64,000 bases of DNA from Siphonodentalium dalli (taxonomy: Eukaryota > Mollusca > Scaphopoda > Gadilida > Siphonodentaliidae): positions 117,575,319 to 117,639,318 of the forward strand of contig CP136066.1 of assembly GCA_032622095.1 (NCBI GenBank), read 5' to 3'. Below, one piece after another: positions 23,849 through 34,559 of the stretch. The position numbers and the translations under genes were made by a program. The notes below the pieces were generated by a model. That model was not told the DNA's origin. It searched no databases and saw only the letters and a list, made by a program, of their open reading frames with translations. The first letter of the stretch is position 1. Each line of letters starts with the position of its first letter.

Positions 23849-23989
23849 ACATGCAGGTGGACGGACTTGGTATTTGCACATATAGATAGGACATGGGATG
23901 CGTCAGAACAAACAATAGCGGACTACGTATAATGGAAAACATGGAAAAAACTGAAACTATTTGATATAGAGACCGGGGGAGGGTCGGAA
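23849..23989. repeat. Right target-site duplication ACAT and continuation of the interrupted repeat
   Basis: ACAT at 23,849-23,852 is followed by gcaggtggacgg, gcgtcagaacaaacaatag and gatatagagacc. This is the order seen in the intact units at 17,861-18,439. Confidence 0.7.
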
Positions 23990-24334
23990 AAGGTGCCATG
24001 ACAGTAGGCTGAAATTTTTTTTTTCTGTCTCTTGTGTATACCCACCCCCCCCCTATTTGAAGGAACAAATATTTTTTCCAATTTCATGCGGGGTACCCAC
24101 CAACTTTTTACCTCCAAATCCATCGAAATCACCCCTTATTTGAAGGAATTTGTTTTCCAATTTCATGCAGGGTACCCACCCACGTTTTATCTAAAAATCT
24201 GTAGTCTCACACCATTTAGGCTTGGTATTTGTTTCAGTTATAAAGTCTGAGAACAGATAAGAATCATATAAACCTACAGCACCCATTGTCATCCTGTTTG
24301 TTTTTGTTTATCAATTGACTTGTAAACAAGTTAT
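23990..24334. repeat. Short tandem repeat, about 85 bp unit, then unassigned sequence
   Basis: Two and a partial third copy share ccccttatttgaaggaa, ccaatttcatgc and gggtacccacc at 24,040-24,190. The remainder up to 24,334 is unassigned. Confidence 0.65.
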
Positions 24335-26135
24335 ACTGACTCGTGACCAATTTTAATGGCGTCATATATGAATTTTCGGAGTTCCGGATCTATTTCGAGA
24401 CCCGTCCTGATCCCATTTCTTAAAATATCAACTGTGTGTAGCGGAAATCCTGTACAGAATTGTCTGCCCTGGCTCTGTTGTCGAAATCACGAAGAGTAAG
24501 GCCGCTATACTCACTCGTCGCCACTTTAAATGGTGTAATATGTGACATTTAGGGGTCACGACATTACTTCGTGACCGGTCCTGACCCCATGCATTTCTCA
24601 AAATCTCAACTGCGTGTGGCGGAAATCCTGTTTGAAATGGTTCACCTTGACTGCGTTATCAAAATCACGACGAGTATTAAATGCCGTGATACTTACTCGT
24701 CGGCACATTAAATGGCGTAATATATGAATTTTCGGGGTCCCGACTCTATTTCGTGACCCATCCTGACCCCATTTCTTAAAATCTGAACTGCGTGTGGCGG
24801 AAATCCTATACGGAATTGTCTGCCCTGGCTGTGTTGTCGAAATCACGGAGAGTAAGGCCGTGATACGTACTCGTCACCAATTGTAATGGCGTAATATATG
24901 AATTTTCGGGGTTCCGGATCTATTTCGAGACCCGTCCTGGCCCCATTTATCAAAATATCAACTGCGTGTAGCGGAAATCCTGTACAGAATTGTCTGCCCT
25001 GGCTGTGTTGTCGAAATCACGAAGATTTATGCCATGATACTTACTCGTCACCAATTGTAATTGGCGTAATATATTAATTTTTTGAGGTCTCGACTCTATT
25101 TCGTGACCCGTCCTGACCCCATTTCTTAAAATCTGAACTGCGTGTGGCGGCAATCCTGTACATAATTGTCTGCCCTGGCTGTGTTGTCGAAATCACGAAG
25201 AGTTATGCCGTGATATTTACTCGTCGCCACTTTAGATGGCGTAATATATTAATTTTTCGGTGTCCCGACTCTATTTCGAGACCCGACCTGACCCCATTTA
25301 TCAAAATATCAACTGCGTGTAGCGGAAATCCAGTACAGAATTGTCTGCCCTGGCTGTGTTGTCGAAATCACGAAGAGTTATGCCGTGATATTTACTCGTC
25401 GCCACTTTAGATGGCGTAATATATGAATTTTTCGGGGTCCCGACTCTATTTCGTGACCCGTCCTGACCCCATTTCTTAAACTCTCAACTGCGTGTGTCGG
25501 AAATCCTGTTTGAAATGGTTCACCCTGACTGCGTTATCAATATCACGACGAGTAATGCCGTGATACTTACTCGTCGCCACATTAAATTGCGTAATATATG
25601 AATTTTCGGGGTCCCGACTCTATTTCGTGACCCGTCCTGACCCCATTTCTTAAAATCTGAATTGCGTGTGGCGGAAATCCTGTACAGAATTGTCTGCCCT
25701 GGCTGTGTTGTCGAAATCACGAAGAGTAAGGCCGTGATACTTACTCGTCACAAATTTTAAAGGCGTAATATATGAATTTTTGGGGTTCCGGATCTATTTC
25801 GAGACCCGTCCTGAGCCCATTTCTCAAAATCTCAACTGCGTGTGGCTGTACATAATTGTCTGCCCGGGCTGTGTTGTCGAAATCACGAAGAGTAAGGCCG
25901 CTATACTCACTCGTCGCCACTTTAAATGGCGTAATATATTAATTTTCGGGGTCCCGACTCTATTTGGTGACCCGTCCTGAGCCCATTTCTTGAAATCTGA
26001 ACTGCGTGTGGCGGCAATCCTGTACAGAATTGTCTGCCCTGGCTGCGTTGTCGAAATCACGAAGATTTATGCCGTGATATTTACTCGTCGCCACTTTGGA
26101 TGGCGTAATATATGAATTTTTCGAGGTCCCGAGTT
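24335..26135 (-). repeat. ~170 bp satellite array, minus orientation
   Basis: About eleven monomers of the same family as 11,765-16,853, in reverse complement. Spacing of the actcgtc sites is 165-180 bp. The monomers are diverged from each other and no 1,356 bp higher-order period is visible within 1.8 kb. 25,741-26,100 closely matches the reverse complement of part of the left array (around 15,990-16,340). Confidence 0.93.
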
Positions 26136-26313
26136 TATCGACCAGACTAATAATTCTCAATAACATGATATGATAAACACCATTCAACGAGACACCGTCC
26201 AATGTGGTCAATCAGTTACCGTTCCGTTGATATGTTCATATATGGCACAATAACATCAAACTTAATTTGATTTGCAGGGTGTGGGGTATGTGCTATTGAG
26301 ATTATATTAATAC

Positions 26314-26468
26314 CTGTTCCGTATATCCCTGTGATTCTACCCACACCTTAGCCTCAGGTGATGGAGGTACCATGTACAATTGAATGTTCGGTTGTGGTCT
26401 TTTCCAATGGTCCCCGACTTTGAGCCACGCGAGAGCTCCAGTTGCCATCCCAGGGGTGCCGTACACAT
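26314..26468 (-). CDS. GMC-family oxidoreductase, middle exon
   Basis: 155 bp internal exon. The acceptor is the pyrimidine-rich ttcaaccctcag before 26,468 and the donor is CAG|GTATTA after 26,314. It begins with the last two bases of a split codon (phase 1) and ends in phase 0. The coding segment contains VYGTPGMATGALAWLK, then RPQPNIQLYMV. This corresponds to the GMC region where a G..A.AF/W segment precedes RP.IQ. It joins in frame with 28,016-28,169 upstream and 11,143-11,332 downstream. A possible ATG inside the acceptor region is not the start of the gene. Confidence 0.88.
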
Positions 26469-26661
26469 CTGAGGGTTGAAAGGACATCTTGTCGTCAGGT
26501 TCCATGCATGTGACAATTAAGTTATACATAGGGGTATTTAGATCGATAACTACACAATTTACACTCCAAATCGATCCAAACTTTTATATTGGGGAAAATA
26601 TATCCCTGCTAGAATTTCTCTTGGGTGCGAGTCAACTGCTGCTAAATGCAATTATACATGC

Positions 26662-27518
26662 TTTGAAAATCTCGTTGACTAAAAATGTCTACTCAACAAG
26701 TTGAGTGATAATATGTTGAGTGAATTGCAGCTCATAGACATCTATAGTGATTTATAAAGAACCCCTTTAATAATTTTGTAAATTTAATAAGTCCAGAAGC
26801 ATGGCTGTGGTGGGAGGAAACCTTTAATAATCATGTAAATTTAATAAGAACACAAACATGGCAAATGCATATGGTCCATTGTTCTATATATAGAGGTTAT
26901 TGCGTCTATTCTGCAGTTGATTATAACGAGTACTGGACATGGCATATCAGGATATATGTTTCAGATTTAATCAATGCGTTGATTAAAGTTCTAATAACAA
27001 TAACTCACTTAACAGCATTGTGATTCTTACGATAATCATTTCGAGATGTTTGGTATACGTATACGTTGCCTACCATTGTTTATCCAATAGCAGAACTTCG
27101 TCACCTCATTAAAGAGTAAAACATTCGAAGATGAGGGTCTAGTCTCATGGACAATCCAGAGTTGAACCAAATGAGTCCGTGAATATCTCAGTTTTTTCTC
27201 AAATCTTCCAGTGGAGCATTATAATTATGACTCTGCTCTTACATAATTTGATTAATTTCCAAATGGTTCCAATTCATCTGGTTCAGTTTCGAGAATACTC
27301 TCACCTAATATTTCTGACCAATTAAGTCACCTTATAGGTCAGAGTTGATATACTATTTATACACAACTGGTTTGTACAATCACTCAGTTGTTGAGCGATA
27401 TCACGTTCGACGATGAGTAGAAAGTTTACTCAACAATTTAGTCAACGTTGTTTGGCGATATAATTACACCGTCGTTGAGCAATTGTTGAGTAAAATTTTA
27501 TTCAACGAGATTTTAAAG
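26662..27518. mobile_element. Non-autonomous DNA transposon relic with ~40 bp terminal inverted repeats
   Basis: The left end tttgaaaatctcgttgact and the reverse complement of the right end (tttaaaatctcgttgaat) match over about 40 bp, including the following actcaacaa. The interior has more ttgag/ctcaa words and no coding capacity. I see no clear target duplication. It lies in the intron between the GMC exons at 26,314-26,468 and 28,016-28,169. Confidence 0.6.
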
Positions 27519-28015
27519 TGTGTTCGAAAAACAAATATGTTATAAACATGAAAATGCTTTGTACGATTAATGAATACATAGTCCAGCAGTAATATTTTAA
27601 AAACAAGAAGGCTCTTTTTGGAAGATGGACCAGCAGCACACCAGGCCATTCTGTAACACCCCAAAACAACAGCAATGTCTGAGAAAGACAAGACTCTGTC
27701 GACTCCAGACATGGCAGACCATGCAGAATGATAATAACCGCGGCCACACCGACAGAGACTTGTTCGATCTAAGCTGTCACTTTATATCTGCGGCATTGGT
27801 ACATTGGTCCATATATCAATTCGAATGGAATTATTCCCGGAATACGACTGTTCTATCATTATGTTTTAGTGTACGATATTAGTGCATCTAATTGGTCACG
27901 GTTTTGGGGAATTTGGAAATTATCCCCCACAGGAGAACCTTTTTCTATAGCCGATTTAGGTAAATGTATCACTATTTTTGCCATGGATCTGTGCAATACG
28001 ATGAACAATACTCAC

Positions 28016-28169
28016 CCGATGCCCCAGTTAGTTCGTATTTAAACTTCTCCCATAATGATTCTTGTGGTATCCAAATTTTGGTCGTCTGTTTAGTGATGAA
28101 CATAGATAAACCACTGATAGTATGGTCTTGCAGATTGTCTCCTACGGGTAAATCTGTTATAACTGGAAT
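28016..28169 (-). CDS. GMC-family oxidoreductase, exon with the DLPVGxNLQDH signature
   Basis: 154 bp internal exon. The acceptor is aaacattacag before 28,169 and the donor is G|GTGAGT after 28,016. It starts in phase 0 and ends in phase 1, matching the next exon. It encodes IPVITDLPVGDNLQDHT, the hallmark of GMC flavoproteins (choline/glucose dehydrogenases), followed by about 33 residues of a linker typical of the substrate domain. The upstream FAD-binding exons (GxGxxG motif) would lie at higher coordinates. I could not find them up to about 31,000, so they may be beyond the viral-like cluster or outside the window. The exact substrate cannot be told. Confidence 0.9.
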
Positions 28170-29090
28170 CTGTAATGTTTACAAAGCATTAAACTCGTAT
28201 GTTCCAAAGCCATATTCGATGGGATTAATTTAGGCCATTATATCTCGGGTACAATTTATATACGTAATAATGCAGTACTGTCGATGATGTGTTCTTCTTG
28301 TAAAGATTGCAGAATATTCAGCTTATTCTAACACGGCATTAAGAGGTGATTCACCAACACAAATATTCTAAAAATAATGGATGCATTTATAGTGCACTCC
28401 AATGCGACTTACAACATCCATCGACAGGAACAAAACGAATTAAACATACATGATATGCACGTGTACACGCGAAGATAACAAAATAAATGAATGTGACATG
28501 TTCCGAGTATCTCAATATAATTGTCTTATTAGTCCTATTAGTCCGGTTAAGTTGTAGTTCTGAATTTCAATTTCGTTTATTGTCGTTTACATTATGTCAA
28601 TAATGATTATTTTTGGTTTGTGATAAGCTATGTCAATTACAAATAATAGAAATGAAAAAGATAATTTGTAAGTCTTATATTTCAACTTTTATCGACATTT
28701 TTCTTTACGCAGCCCACTAAATGTGTTAGTTTAGTCAGCCGACTGTTTGTTTATTAGGTCCTAATTGTTATAGTTCGGATTATGTTGGCGGGTCAAATCA
28801 ATATGGATTTTTATATACACTATACAGTTGTTTTATAGACATTTTTCACAATCACTATATTAAAGCTCTAATATATTATATATATGCGTAAATATATGAT
28901 CTAGATGGTGTTACCCTTTCTGACTATGGTTGTATTGTATCTATATGGGGTGGGGACTTCTAGTTTAATGCCTCAGGGGCTCCTATCTGAAAGAGGGCTT
29001 CGCGGATAAATATCGTTAGGTTCATAAGGGTTTTTCATATTGCTTGTTTTGAAAAGGTTGTGAAGTTTCAATGCATTGGGTCGGGTGTAA
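28170..29090. other. No gene recognised
   Basis: AT-rich intron or intergenic sequence. I searched the minus strand for the preceding GMC exon and did not see it. Confidence 0.45.
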
Positions 29091-29096
29091 TAATTA

Positions 29097-29240
29097 AGAA
29101 ATAAATACACGGTGTAGAGGTGTGTATGGTCAAGTTGTACCACACAAAACTGATTGTAGGACGACGCGTAGCGGAGTCCTACAATCAGTTTTTGTGGTAC
29201 AACTTGACCATACACACCGATACACCGTGTATTTATTTCT
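29097..29240. repeat. Strong hairpin (inverted repeat, ~65 bp arms)
   Basis: Left arm agaaataaatacacggtg ... tgattgtagga and right arm tcctacaatca ... caccgtgtatttatttct are nearly perfect reverse complements around a ~15 bp loop centred at about 29,169. It resembles a small fold-back MITE. Confidence 0.85.
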
Positions 29241-31365
29241 TTTGTAATACGACTGAAAGTTTATGGTCACAATTCGACTGAATAGTCAACGAAATACTGC
29301 GCTTTTTCGGTCTCAGATGAGAAAACATTTCGTGGTGTAATTCGTATTGGGCGTACTCGATTTCTTTGCATGGAGTACTCTGTTAATTTGTTTGCGTAAA
29401 TAGTCGTTGTGATTGGCTAAAAAACGATGTGTTTTCAGCGGCGCCCGTGCCTTTCATTTAAATTGTACAGGAAATACGATTGCTGTCAAACCGACCCAGC
29501 ACTAGCTTGGGTGGGGTGCAGGAACTACAGACCCATAAGTGGTCATAGCTCTCAACGAGTTAGGATTGGCATATACCAAAATATGCTCGTCCCGCTTGCC
29601 GCTTTGTCATTTCTTCGGGAGTAGGACGGCTCACGGCTCAAGAACACACTGACATGTACTAAATGTATACATAATTTTAACAAAATAAAGAAATTACCAA
29701 AAAAAATATAAAACCAAAAAATCTATTAAATGTAATCATATATATCTCTGTACAAAACCATTCACATATATCATCAACAATTAAAGTCTATCTTGTACAT
29801 TATCAATCAGATTTACTTCATTTATCGAAACCCAAATAACTCTGCACATAAAATTGTCAGAGTCTTCACTTACGCCCGTGCTATGTGATTATAGGGCGGT
29901 CCATACAGAAACAACGAAATATCCAAAACATACTGTCTCTGCGCATTTGGCTATAGCAGAATCGCGGTATGATGGCGCATTGAATCACATTGAATCACAC
30001 GCTCTGCCTTGCGGTTGTTTTTTAAATAACTAACAAACTAACACTATTTTAAATTATAACACGGGCCCCGCTCCTTTTTCAGCGCACCACATGACACGCT
30101 CAGCTCAACCATATATTAAAGGGACCCACCGGGACACCCCTCACACCCCATATTAAAGCTCGTGGGCTCTTCCCCAAATAATCCATTCAATCAAAGAGAT
30201 AACATTAATTCAATTGTGTCCGCTTTTGCCGTGTTCAGACATGACTATTTTCTGTGTGCTATATCTCCAACAACAACAAACCGTGGGGTGAAGGAGAAGA
30301 TCACTCGATCTTTTCGACCATCCCGGGCGCTTCGCGCCCATCTACTCACTTTATTATTGCTGTCATTTCTGTGTTGAACGTTGTTGGGACAACATGAATA
30401 TGATCATCGACTATGGACCATTTTCCTTACACAAAGCGATCTGAATTAATGATCTAGTTTACTAAACTAATCTTATTCCCTTCTGTACTGGTGAACAAAC
30501 GCTTTCATTTTCAACTTGATTCCGAAATATCGAATATGATCGAGATTCGAATCGACGAATGCACAGCCCGGCCCCATGGATTTATTTTGTCATTTAATAT
30601 ACTTATTAAGTAACTTTCTTTGGTCGTAACATATATCAATATACCATAACATCATTTGGACCATATTCAATGGCAACCAAACTGGTTTCAAGCGACAAAA
30701 TCGCTAGAAAATTCGCAAGATTGTCAAGATGCAGCAAAATTCAAAGGATTACGGATGCGGGTGTACTCCGTTGATGCCCCGTTTGCGCGAAGTTAGAAAA
30801 GACGGGGAAAAGACGGGGAAAAGTCGCGTGCGGCGATCTGAATAAACCGATTTTTTTCGTGGTACAATTGGAAAAAGTAGAATTGTACCACAAAACTGGA
30901 ATGAGATAGCCATGGTAACTCGGGCCACTGGCCAATCAGGACATGGCTTTTAAGCATAGTTAGGCAGGGTCGTATTACAATATGGTTTAATGTACTTTTT
31001 CTTGAGATCAGTAAGTTTCAAAATATTATATTAGTAGTATAGGAAGAGTATTCGGGTAGACGGTTTGATTTTGATTTGCTCAGCTCCTGATCCTGAGCTA
31101 TCAAGGTGGGGTTAGAGGTCACGCCGCGTGGGTGTATATGGGTGAAGGTTATCACGATAATAGCGCCTGATTACCGCGGGTACTAAACAATGCGTGTATG
31201 TCTAAACGATATCTCCCTCGCGTTAACCCGACCGCTTTTCGCCTATTCATGTAATATGAAAGAAAATATGTACTTGGGTGAATGTTATCAGAGGTATAAT
31301 AATATTAATCACGAGAATAACTCGTGAGCATCGCGCGTACTAGCGATAAACGAGACCGCGTGTAC
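29241..31365. other. Unassigned; possible DNA-element relic
   Basis: TTGTAATACGAC at 29,242-29,253 is inverted as GTCGTATTACAA at 30,969-30,980, and both sides carry gtaccacaaaactg-like words. This could be the outline of a ~1.7 kb terminal-inverted-repeat element together with the hairpin. No transposase is seen and no other gene is supported. Confidence 0.35.
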
Positions 31366-31412
31366 TATACACAGTGGTAGATATTATATGTATTTTTTGA
31401 ATCGCAGGTATC

Positions 31413-31625
31413 ATGGTATTGTCGGCAAAGAAGAGATCGGGTACAAGGAGTAAGTTTTCTATTTACGTTATAAACAAGGTCGGGTCACTCCGCACGAAAC
31501 CAGCAAAAGTCAATGGGGCGGAAGGTATTATGATCGACGAGGGTGCTACAGAGCTGGATATATGTACGCAAAGAAGAAGAAGTATGGCGATCCAAGGTCA
31601 CCCACGAGAGGAAGATGGCTTATAA
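31413..31625 (+). CDS. Small basic protein, possibly H2B-like histone fold; fragment
   Basis: ATG at 31,413. The frame encodes a basic start (KKRSGTRSKFSIYVINKV), then GIMIDEGATELD, then an Arg-rich end. The order S.YS.YV..V followed by GIM.....EL recalls histone H2B, but the match is weak and the C-terminal helix is absent. Another frame just downstream stays open over LKDSTANDMDDTKYSEQ, suggesting a frameshift near 31,620. The block 31,366-31,730 is an inverted copy of 39,100-39,460 and 54,279-54,639, where the ATG is deleted. The neighbourhood is virus-like. Function unproven. Confidence 0.4.
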   Translation: MVLSAKKRSGTRSKFSIYVINKVGSLRTKPAKVNGAEGIMIDEGATELDICTQRRRSMAIQGHPREEDGL

Positions 31626-31730
31626 AACATAAGCCTGTGTTTGAAGGATAGTACAGCTAACGATATGGATGATACGAAATATTCGGAGCAAAATGGTTCT
31701 ATCAGGGCGGCTACACTGCAAAAAATAATT

Positions 31731-32095
31731 TCCTATAAACGCGTTTAATTAAAAACACCTGAGAGACACAGTTATAAGACATGTGGTCTGTTTTAGTAAA
31801 AACACACGTGTTTTATAATTAAAGCACCAGTGTTTATATAAAAACATGTCACAGTGTTTTATAATAAGCACTCCATCCAATTATGAATAAGCACCAGTGT
31901 TTATATAAAAACACGTCATAGTGTTTTAAAATCAACACTCTATACGATTATGAATAAACACTTGTGTTTATATTAAAACATGTCATAGCGTTTTATAATA
32001 AACACACAACGTGTTGATTTTCCAGACACACTTTATAAACACTATGACGTGTTTATTATTATGAAAATAAAACACCCGATGTGTTTATAAATATT
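31731..32095. repeat. Palindromic tandem repeat, about 65 bp unit
   Basis: Units alternate aaacac(c)agtgttt, tataaaaacatgtcatagtg and ttttataataaacactc at about 60-67 bp from 31,780 on. Each unit is itself partly self-complementary, so long cruciforms are possible. 31,731-31,780 is unassigned. Confidence 0.75.
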
Positions 32096-32764
32096 TTATT
32101 CTCAAAAACAAATTTCGGTACAATTCAACAAATTGTTCAACATCATCTTCAAAATGTCCATTGGTTAACTAGTGTTTCGATTGGTCGTCAATTTGATAAG
32201 AACACAAAATGTTCTTAAACTCATGGAACTAGGTTGTTTCGAACTAGTTCGATGTGATCCTCGTGCATGTGCATGCAAATAACTGGTCGACATTGAATGA
32301 ATGTAGAATATTATATACATTTAGAATTAAAGATGGATTTGTTCGCGGAGATTGAGATTTATTTAATATTTGACTATAATTATTATTAATTGTCATTTTT
32401 GAATCCACCTTGTTTCTTAACACTTTCATGACGGGAGCTGCGCTGTTGCAGCATTAAAGATCATGTGCCATTGATTCTCTTACTTATGCGAGTCTCTCAC
32501 GGGGAGCATCGCATATATAAGATAATGCATTGGCTTACAAGATCAATATTGATTGGCCAATGTATTATCTTGTATATGCGAGGCTCTCTATGGGGAATAT
32601 GGTTTTCGAAAAACTTCAGGAATCTCCAGTCATGAAATTAGAGTAAAAACCATAAATGACTCAAATGTCGTATAATGGCATGAGTCTTTGGTTTCTTGTA
32701 AATCCATATTATAATATTTAAAGTCACGTTGTTTCTGATAAATCCATTGTGAGAATATTAAAAG
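32096..32764. other. No gene; one hairpin at 32,509-32,581
   Basis: The hairpin arms are cgcatatataagataatgca... and ...tgtattatcttgtatatgcg with a ~20 bp loop. Otherwise AT-rich unassigned sequence. Confidence 0.55.
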
Positions 32765-32956
32765 TCACGGCTGCCAGTACTTATAGAACCAAATTATTTC
32801 CTCGGGTGAAGGCTGTATACTCGCTGAACAATTTTGAAGTATACTCTTAAGCAAGTGTGTTTTGCCGCAAGAAGTGGGTCCCGAAATCCATGCGGTAAAT
32901 GGATGCCTGAACTTGAAGTCATCCTGCAGCGCGCCACCACTGCTTTCTCTATAAGG

Positions 32957-32987
<31 letters not shown>

Positions 32988-33208
32988 AGTTGTTGTTGGT
33001 GTTGTTGGTGTTGTTGTTGTTGAGAATGTTTGAACTTTATATGCCGTTTTAAACTGTCTGGCCATACATATTTACTTGAACATGTTTCACACTGATGCTT
33101 CATCCTTGACAGACAGGAGGGCACTGAGTCTTTTCCAGTAAAAAGAGAGCCTTTTATGACAAGAAGAACAATATCTATTAATCGAGTTTTCAGTTCCAGA
33201 TTTTGCAT
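32765..33208 (-). pseudogene. Virus-like packaging ATPase, N-terminal part (inverted copy)
   Basis: N-terminal part of a protein with a C2H2 zinc finger (C-x2-C ... H-x4-H at about residues 37-58), a long Gln/His-rich run from a CAA/CAG microsatellite, and a Walker A loop GPTSCGKTHLL at about residues 110-120. The Walker A context and the following hydrophobic strand fit the FtsK/HerA-type DNA-packaging ATPases of Polintons and adintovirus-like elements. The open frame is intact but is cut at 32,767, exactly where homology with the plus-strand copy at 34,994-35,412 ends. The Walker B half is missing. Confidence 0.72.
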
Positions 33209-33257
33209 CTAGTGTGGTGGCGCAGGGTCCTAATCACCAACTTCTGAAATATCAAAT

Positions 33258-33845
33258 CTGTCATACACCCTACATGACTAACTGTGCCTGTGTCATCGTG
33301 CATACACCCACTTTTTTTCTCCACTGGGTTCGTTGTTGTCTCATATGGACTTCGCGTCTCGCGGCCGGGATGGGATGCAACTCTTCTGATCTAGGAAAAT
33401 ATGAGTATATATAAAATATTTTTCGCGAGATACACACCATTGGACGAGGAGGGATGAAAGCAACTCCTCGCCCCCCCCCGGGTGCGGGGGGGGGGGGGGG
33501 TTGCCCCTATCTACTCGTCTTCCCTCCCATTTCACTCTGCTTCCCTCCCTGTCGACTCCTCGATCCGACTTCCCCACCCGGATACGGACGGGGATGGGGA
33601 GGTCGGATCGGGGGGGGGGGGGGGGCGAGGAGTTGCTTTCACCCCTCCTCGTCCAATGGTGTGTATCTCGCGGGGAAAAAATATATAAATGTATATACTC
33701 ATATTTTCCTAGATCAGAAGAGCTGCATCCCATCCCGGCCGCGAGACGCGAAGTCCATATGAGACAACAACGAACCCAGTGGAGAAAAACAGTGGGTGTA
33801 TGCACGATGACACAGGCACAGTTAGTCATGTAGGGTGTATGACAG
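33258..33845. mobile_element. Fold-back MITE, ~0.59 kb, with poly-G/poly-C arms
   Basis: The terminal inverted repeat begins ctgtcatacaccctacatg and continues for about 200 bp on each side. The inner parts contain C9 and G18 runs and a second gatccgacttcc/ggaagtcggatc-like pairing. It interrupts the inverted copy of the ATPase-linked gene: the flanks match the uninterrupted site around 34,675-34,690. It has no coding capacity. Confidence 0.75.
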
Positions 33846-33910
33846 ATCAGTCTGAGTAAACTCATACCTAAATATCCATTACAACATTGAATATTAGGTC
33901 TGACGGATAA

Positions 33911-34219
33911 CATCGCTATCTCATTTCCAAGTCCTCGGGATTCCGTAATCTGATTGATTGCGTAAATTATTTTCCGTCCAATGAAACCGTATGGGTTAAT
34001 AAACAAGTGTTAGTGGGCGGAGACTCCAATAATGTCACCTCTAAATATAGTAACAGAGCGGATTTCGAGGCTTGCAAATACAACAGAGACAGATTGAAAA
34101 AATGGCTTCGAAATTATATATTCGGTACGATTCCGATTAATTTGAAGGATGTGCTGGACCTGATAGATACTAGTAGGCCTGAGTATGGTACCAACTTGGC
34201 CTCCCATAAATATAAATAG
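33911..34219 (+). CDS. Unrecognised protein fragment in the virus-like cluster
   Basis: Open from 33,911 to the TAG ending at 34,219 with no ATG near its 5' end, so it is probably an exon or 5'-truncated gene. It encodes a mixed sequence ending in a basic/hydrophobic part (RDRLKKWLRNYIFGTIPINL, DVLDLIDTSRPEYG) that looks protein-like. Alternatively the minus strand over 33,860-34,006 is also open. No family is recognised. Confidence 0.4.
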   Translation, partial: HRYLISKSSGFRNLIDCVNYFPSNETVWVNKQVLVGGDSNNVTSKYSNRADFEACKYNRDRLKKWLRNYIFGTIPINLKDVLDLIDTSRPEYGTNLASHKYK

Positions 34220-34307
34220 AACTTTACTCATGTCCGTGTATTTGATTTACTTTATTGTAACATGGTTTGCAAATCAAATTATTTGCCGTAAAAAAGTCAT
34301 CTGAAAG

Positions 34308-34553
34308 TCAAACACCGAGGAAATGACTTAATTTTATGCTTTTAAATAGTTCTAAAGCATCATTTTTGATGACTACCTTATTTTTTGCTCTCGGATGCAG
34401 CTTTCCCGTTGATGCAGCGAGTTCATCTCCCGAAAAAGAATAGTCGCACACACGACAAATATTATCTTCTGTAAGTTTATGTCGCGACACAGGCCTTCTG
34501 TGGGTTGATGAGTCGGCGAAGCACAACAAATAACACGTGGGGACACCTGTCAA
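34308..34553 (-). CDS. Unrecognised small protein with a CxxC half-finger
   Basis: The open frame contains HRRPVSRHKLTEDNICRVCDYSF, a CxxC motif after a basic lead, and a C-terminal hydrophobic helix. This resembles the N-terminal zinc-binding segment of several transposon-encoded proteins; that is a guess. Its 5' end lies six bases from the start of the plus-strand gene at 34,560, a divergent pair. No ATG begins this frame; the first codon is TTG. Confidence 0.35.
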   Translation of the reverse strand: MTGVPTCYLLCFADSSTHRRPVSRHKLTEDNICRVCDYSFSGDELAASTGKLHPRAKNKVVIKNDALELFKSIKLSHFLGV

Positions 34554-34559
34554 TCATCG

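Larger units (their letters stand above)
11333..26313 (-). other. 15 kb intron of the GMC oxidoreductase gene
   Basis: The donor is CAG|GTATTA at 26,314/26,313 and the acceptor is ttcacag ending at 11,333, both on the minus strand. Both exon ends are phase 0. The intron holds the two satellite blocks, the palindromic insertion and unassigned sequence. 11,333-11,764 is unassigned AT-rich sequence. Confidence 0.8.

Noticed and set aside
26489-26529. ATG upstream of the GMC middle exon as a gene start
   Set aside because: It lies in the intron upstream of a good pyrimidine-rich acceptor, and the exon joins in phase with the exon at 28,016-28,169.
33341-34006. 221-residue minus-strand frame
   Set aside because: Most of it runs through the right arm of the MITE and its poly-C/G tract, giving long proline runs. 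Only the first ~50 codons could be real, and the plus strand is open there too.
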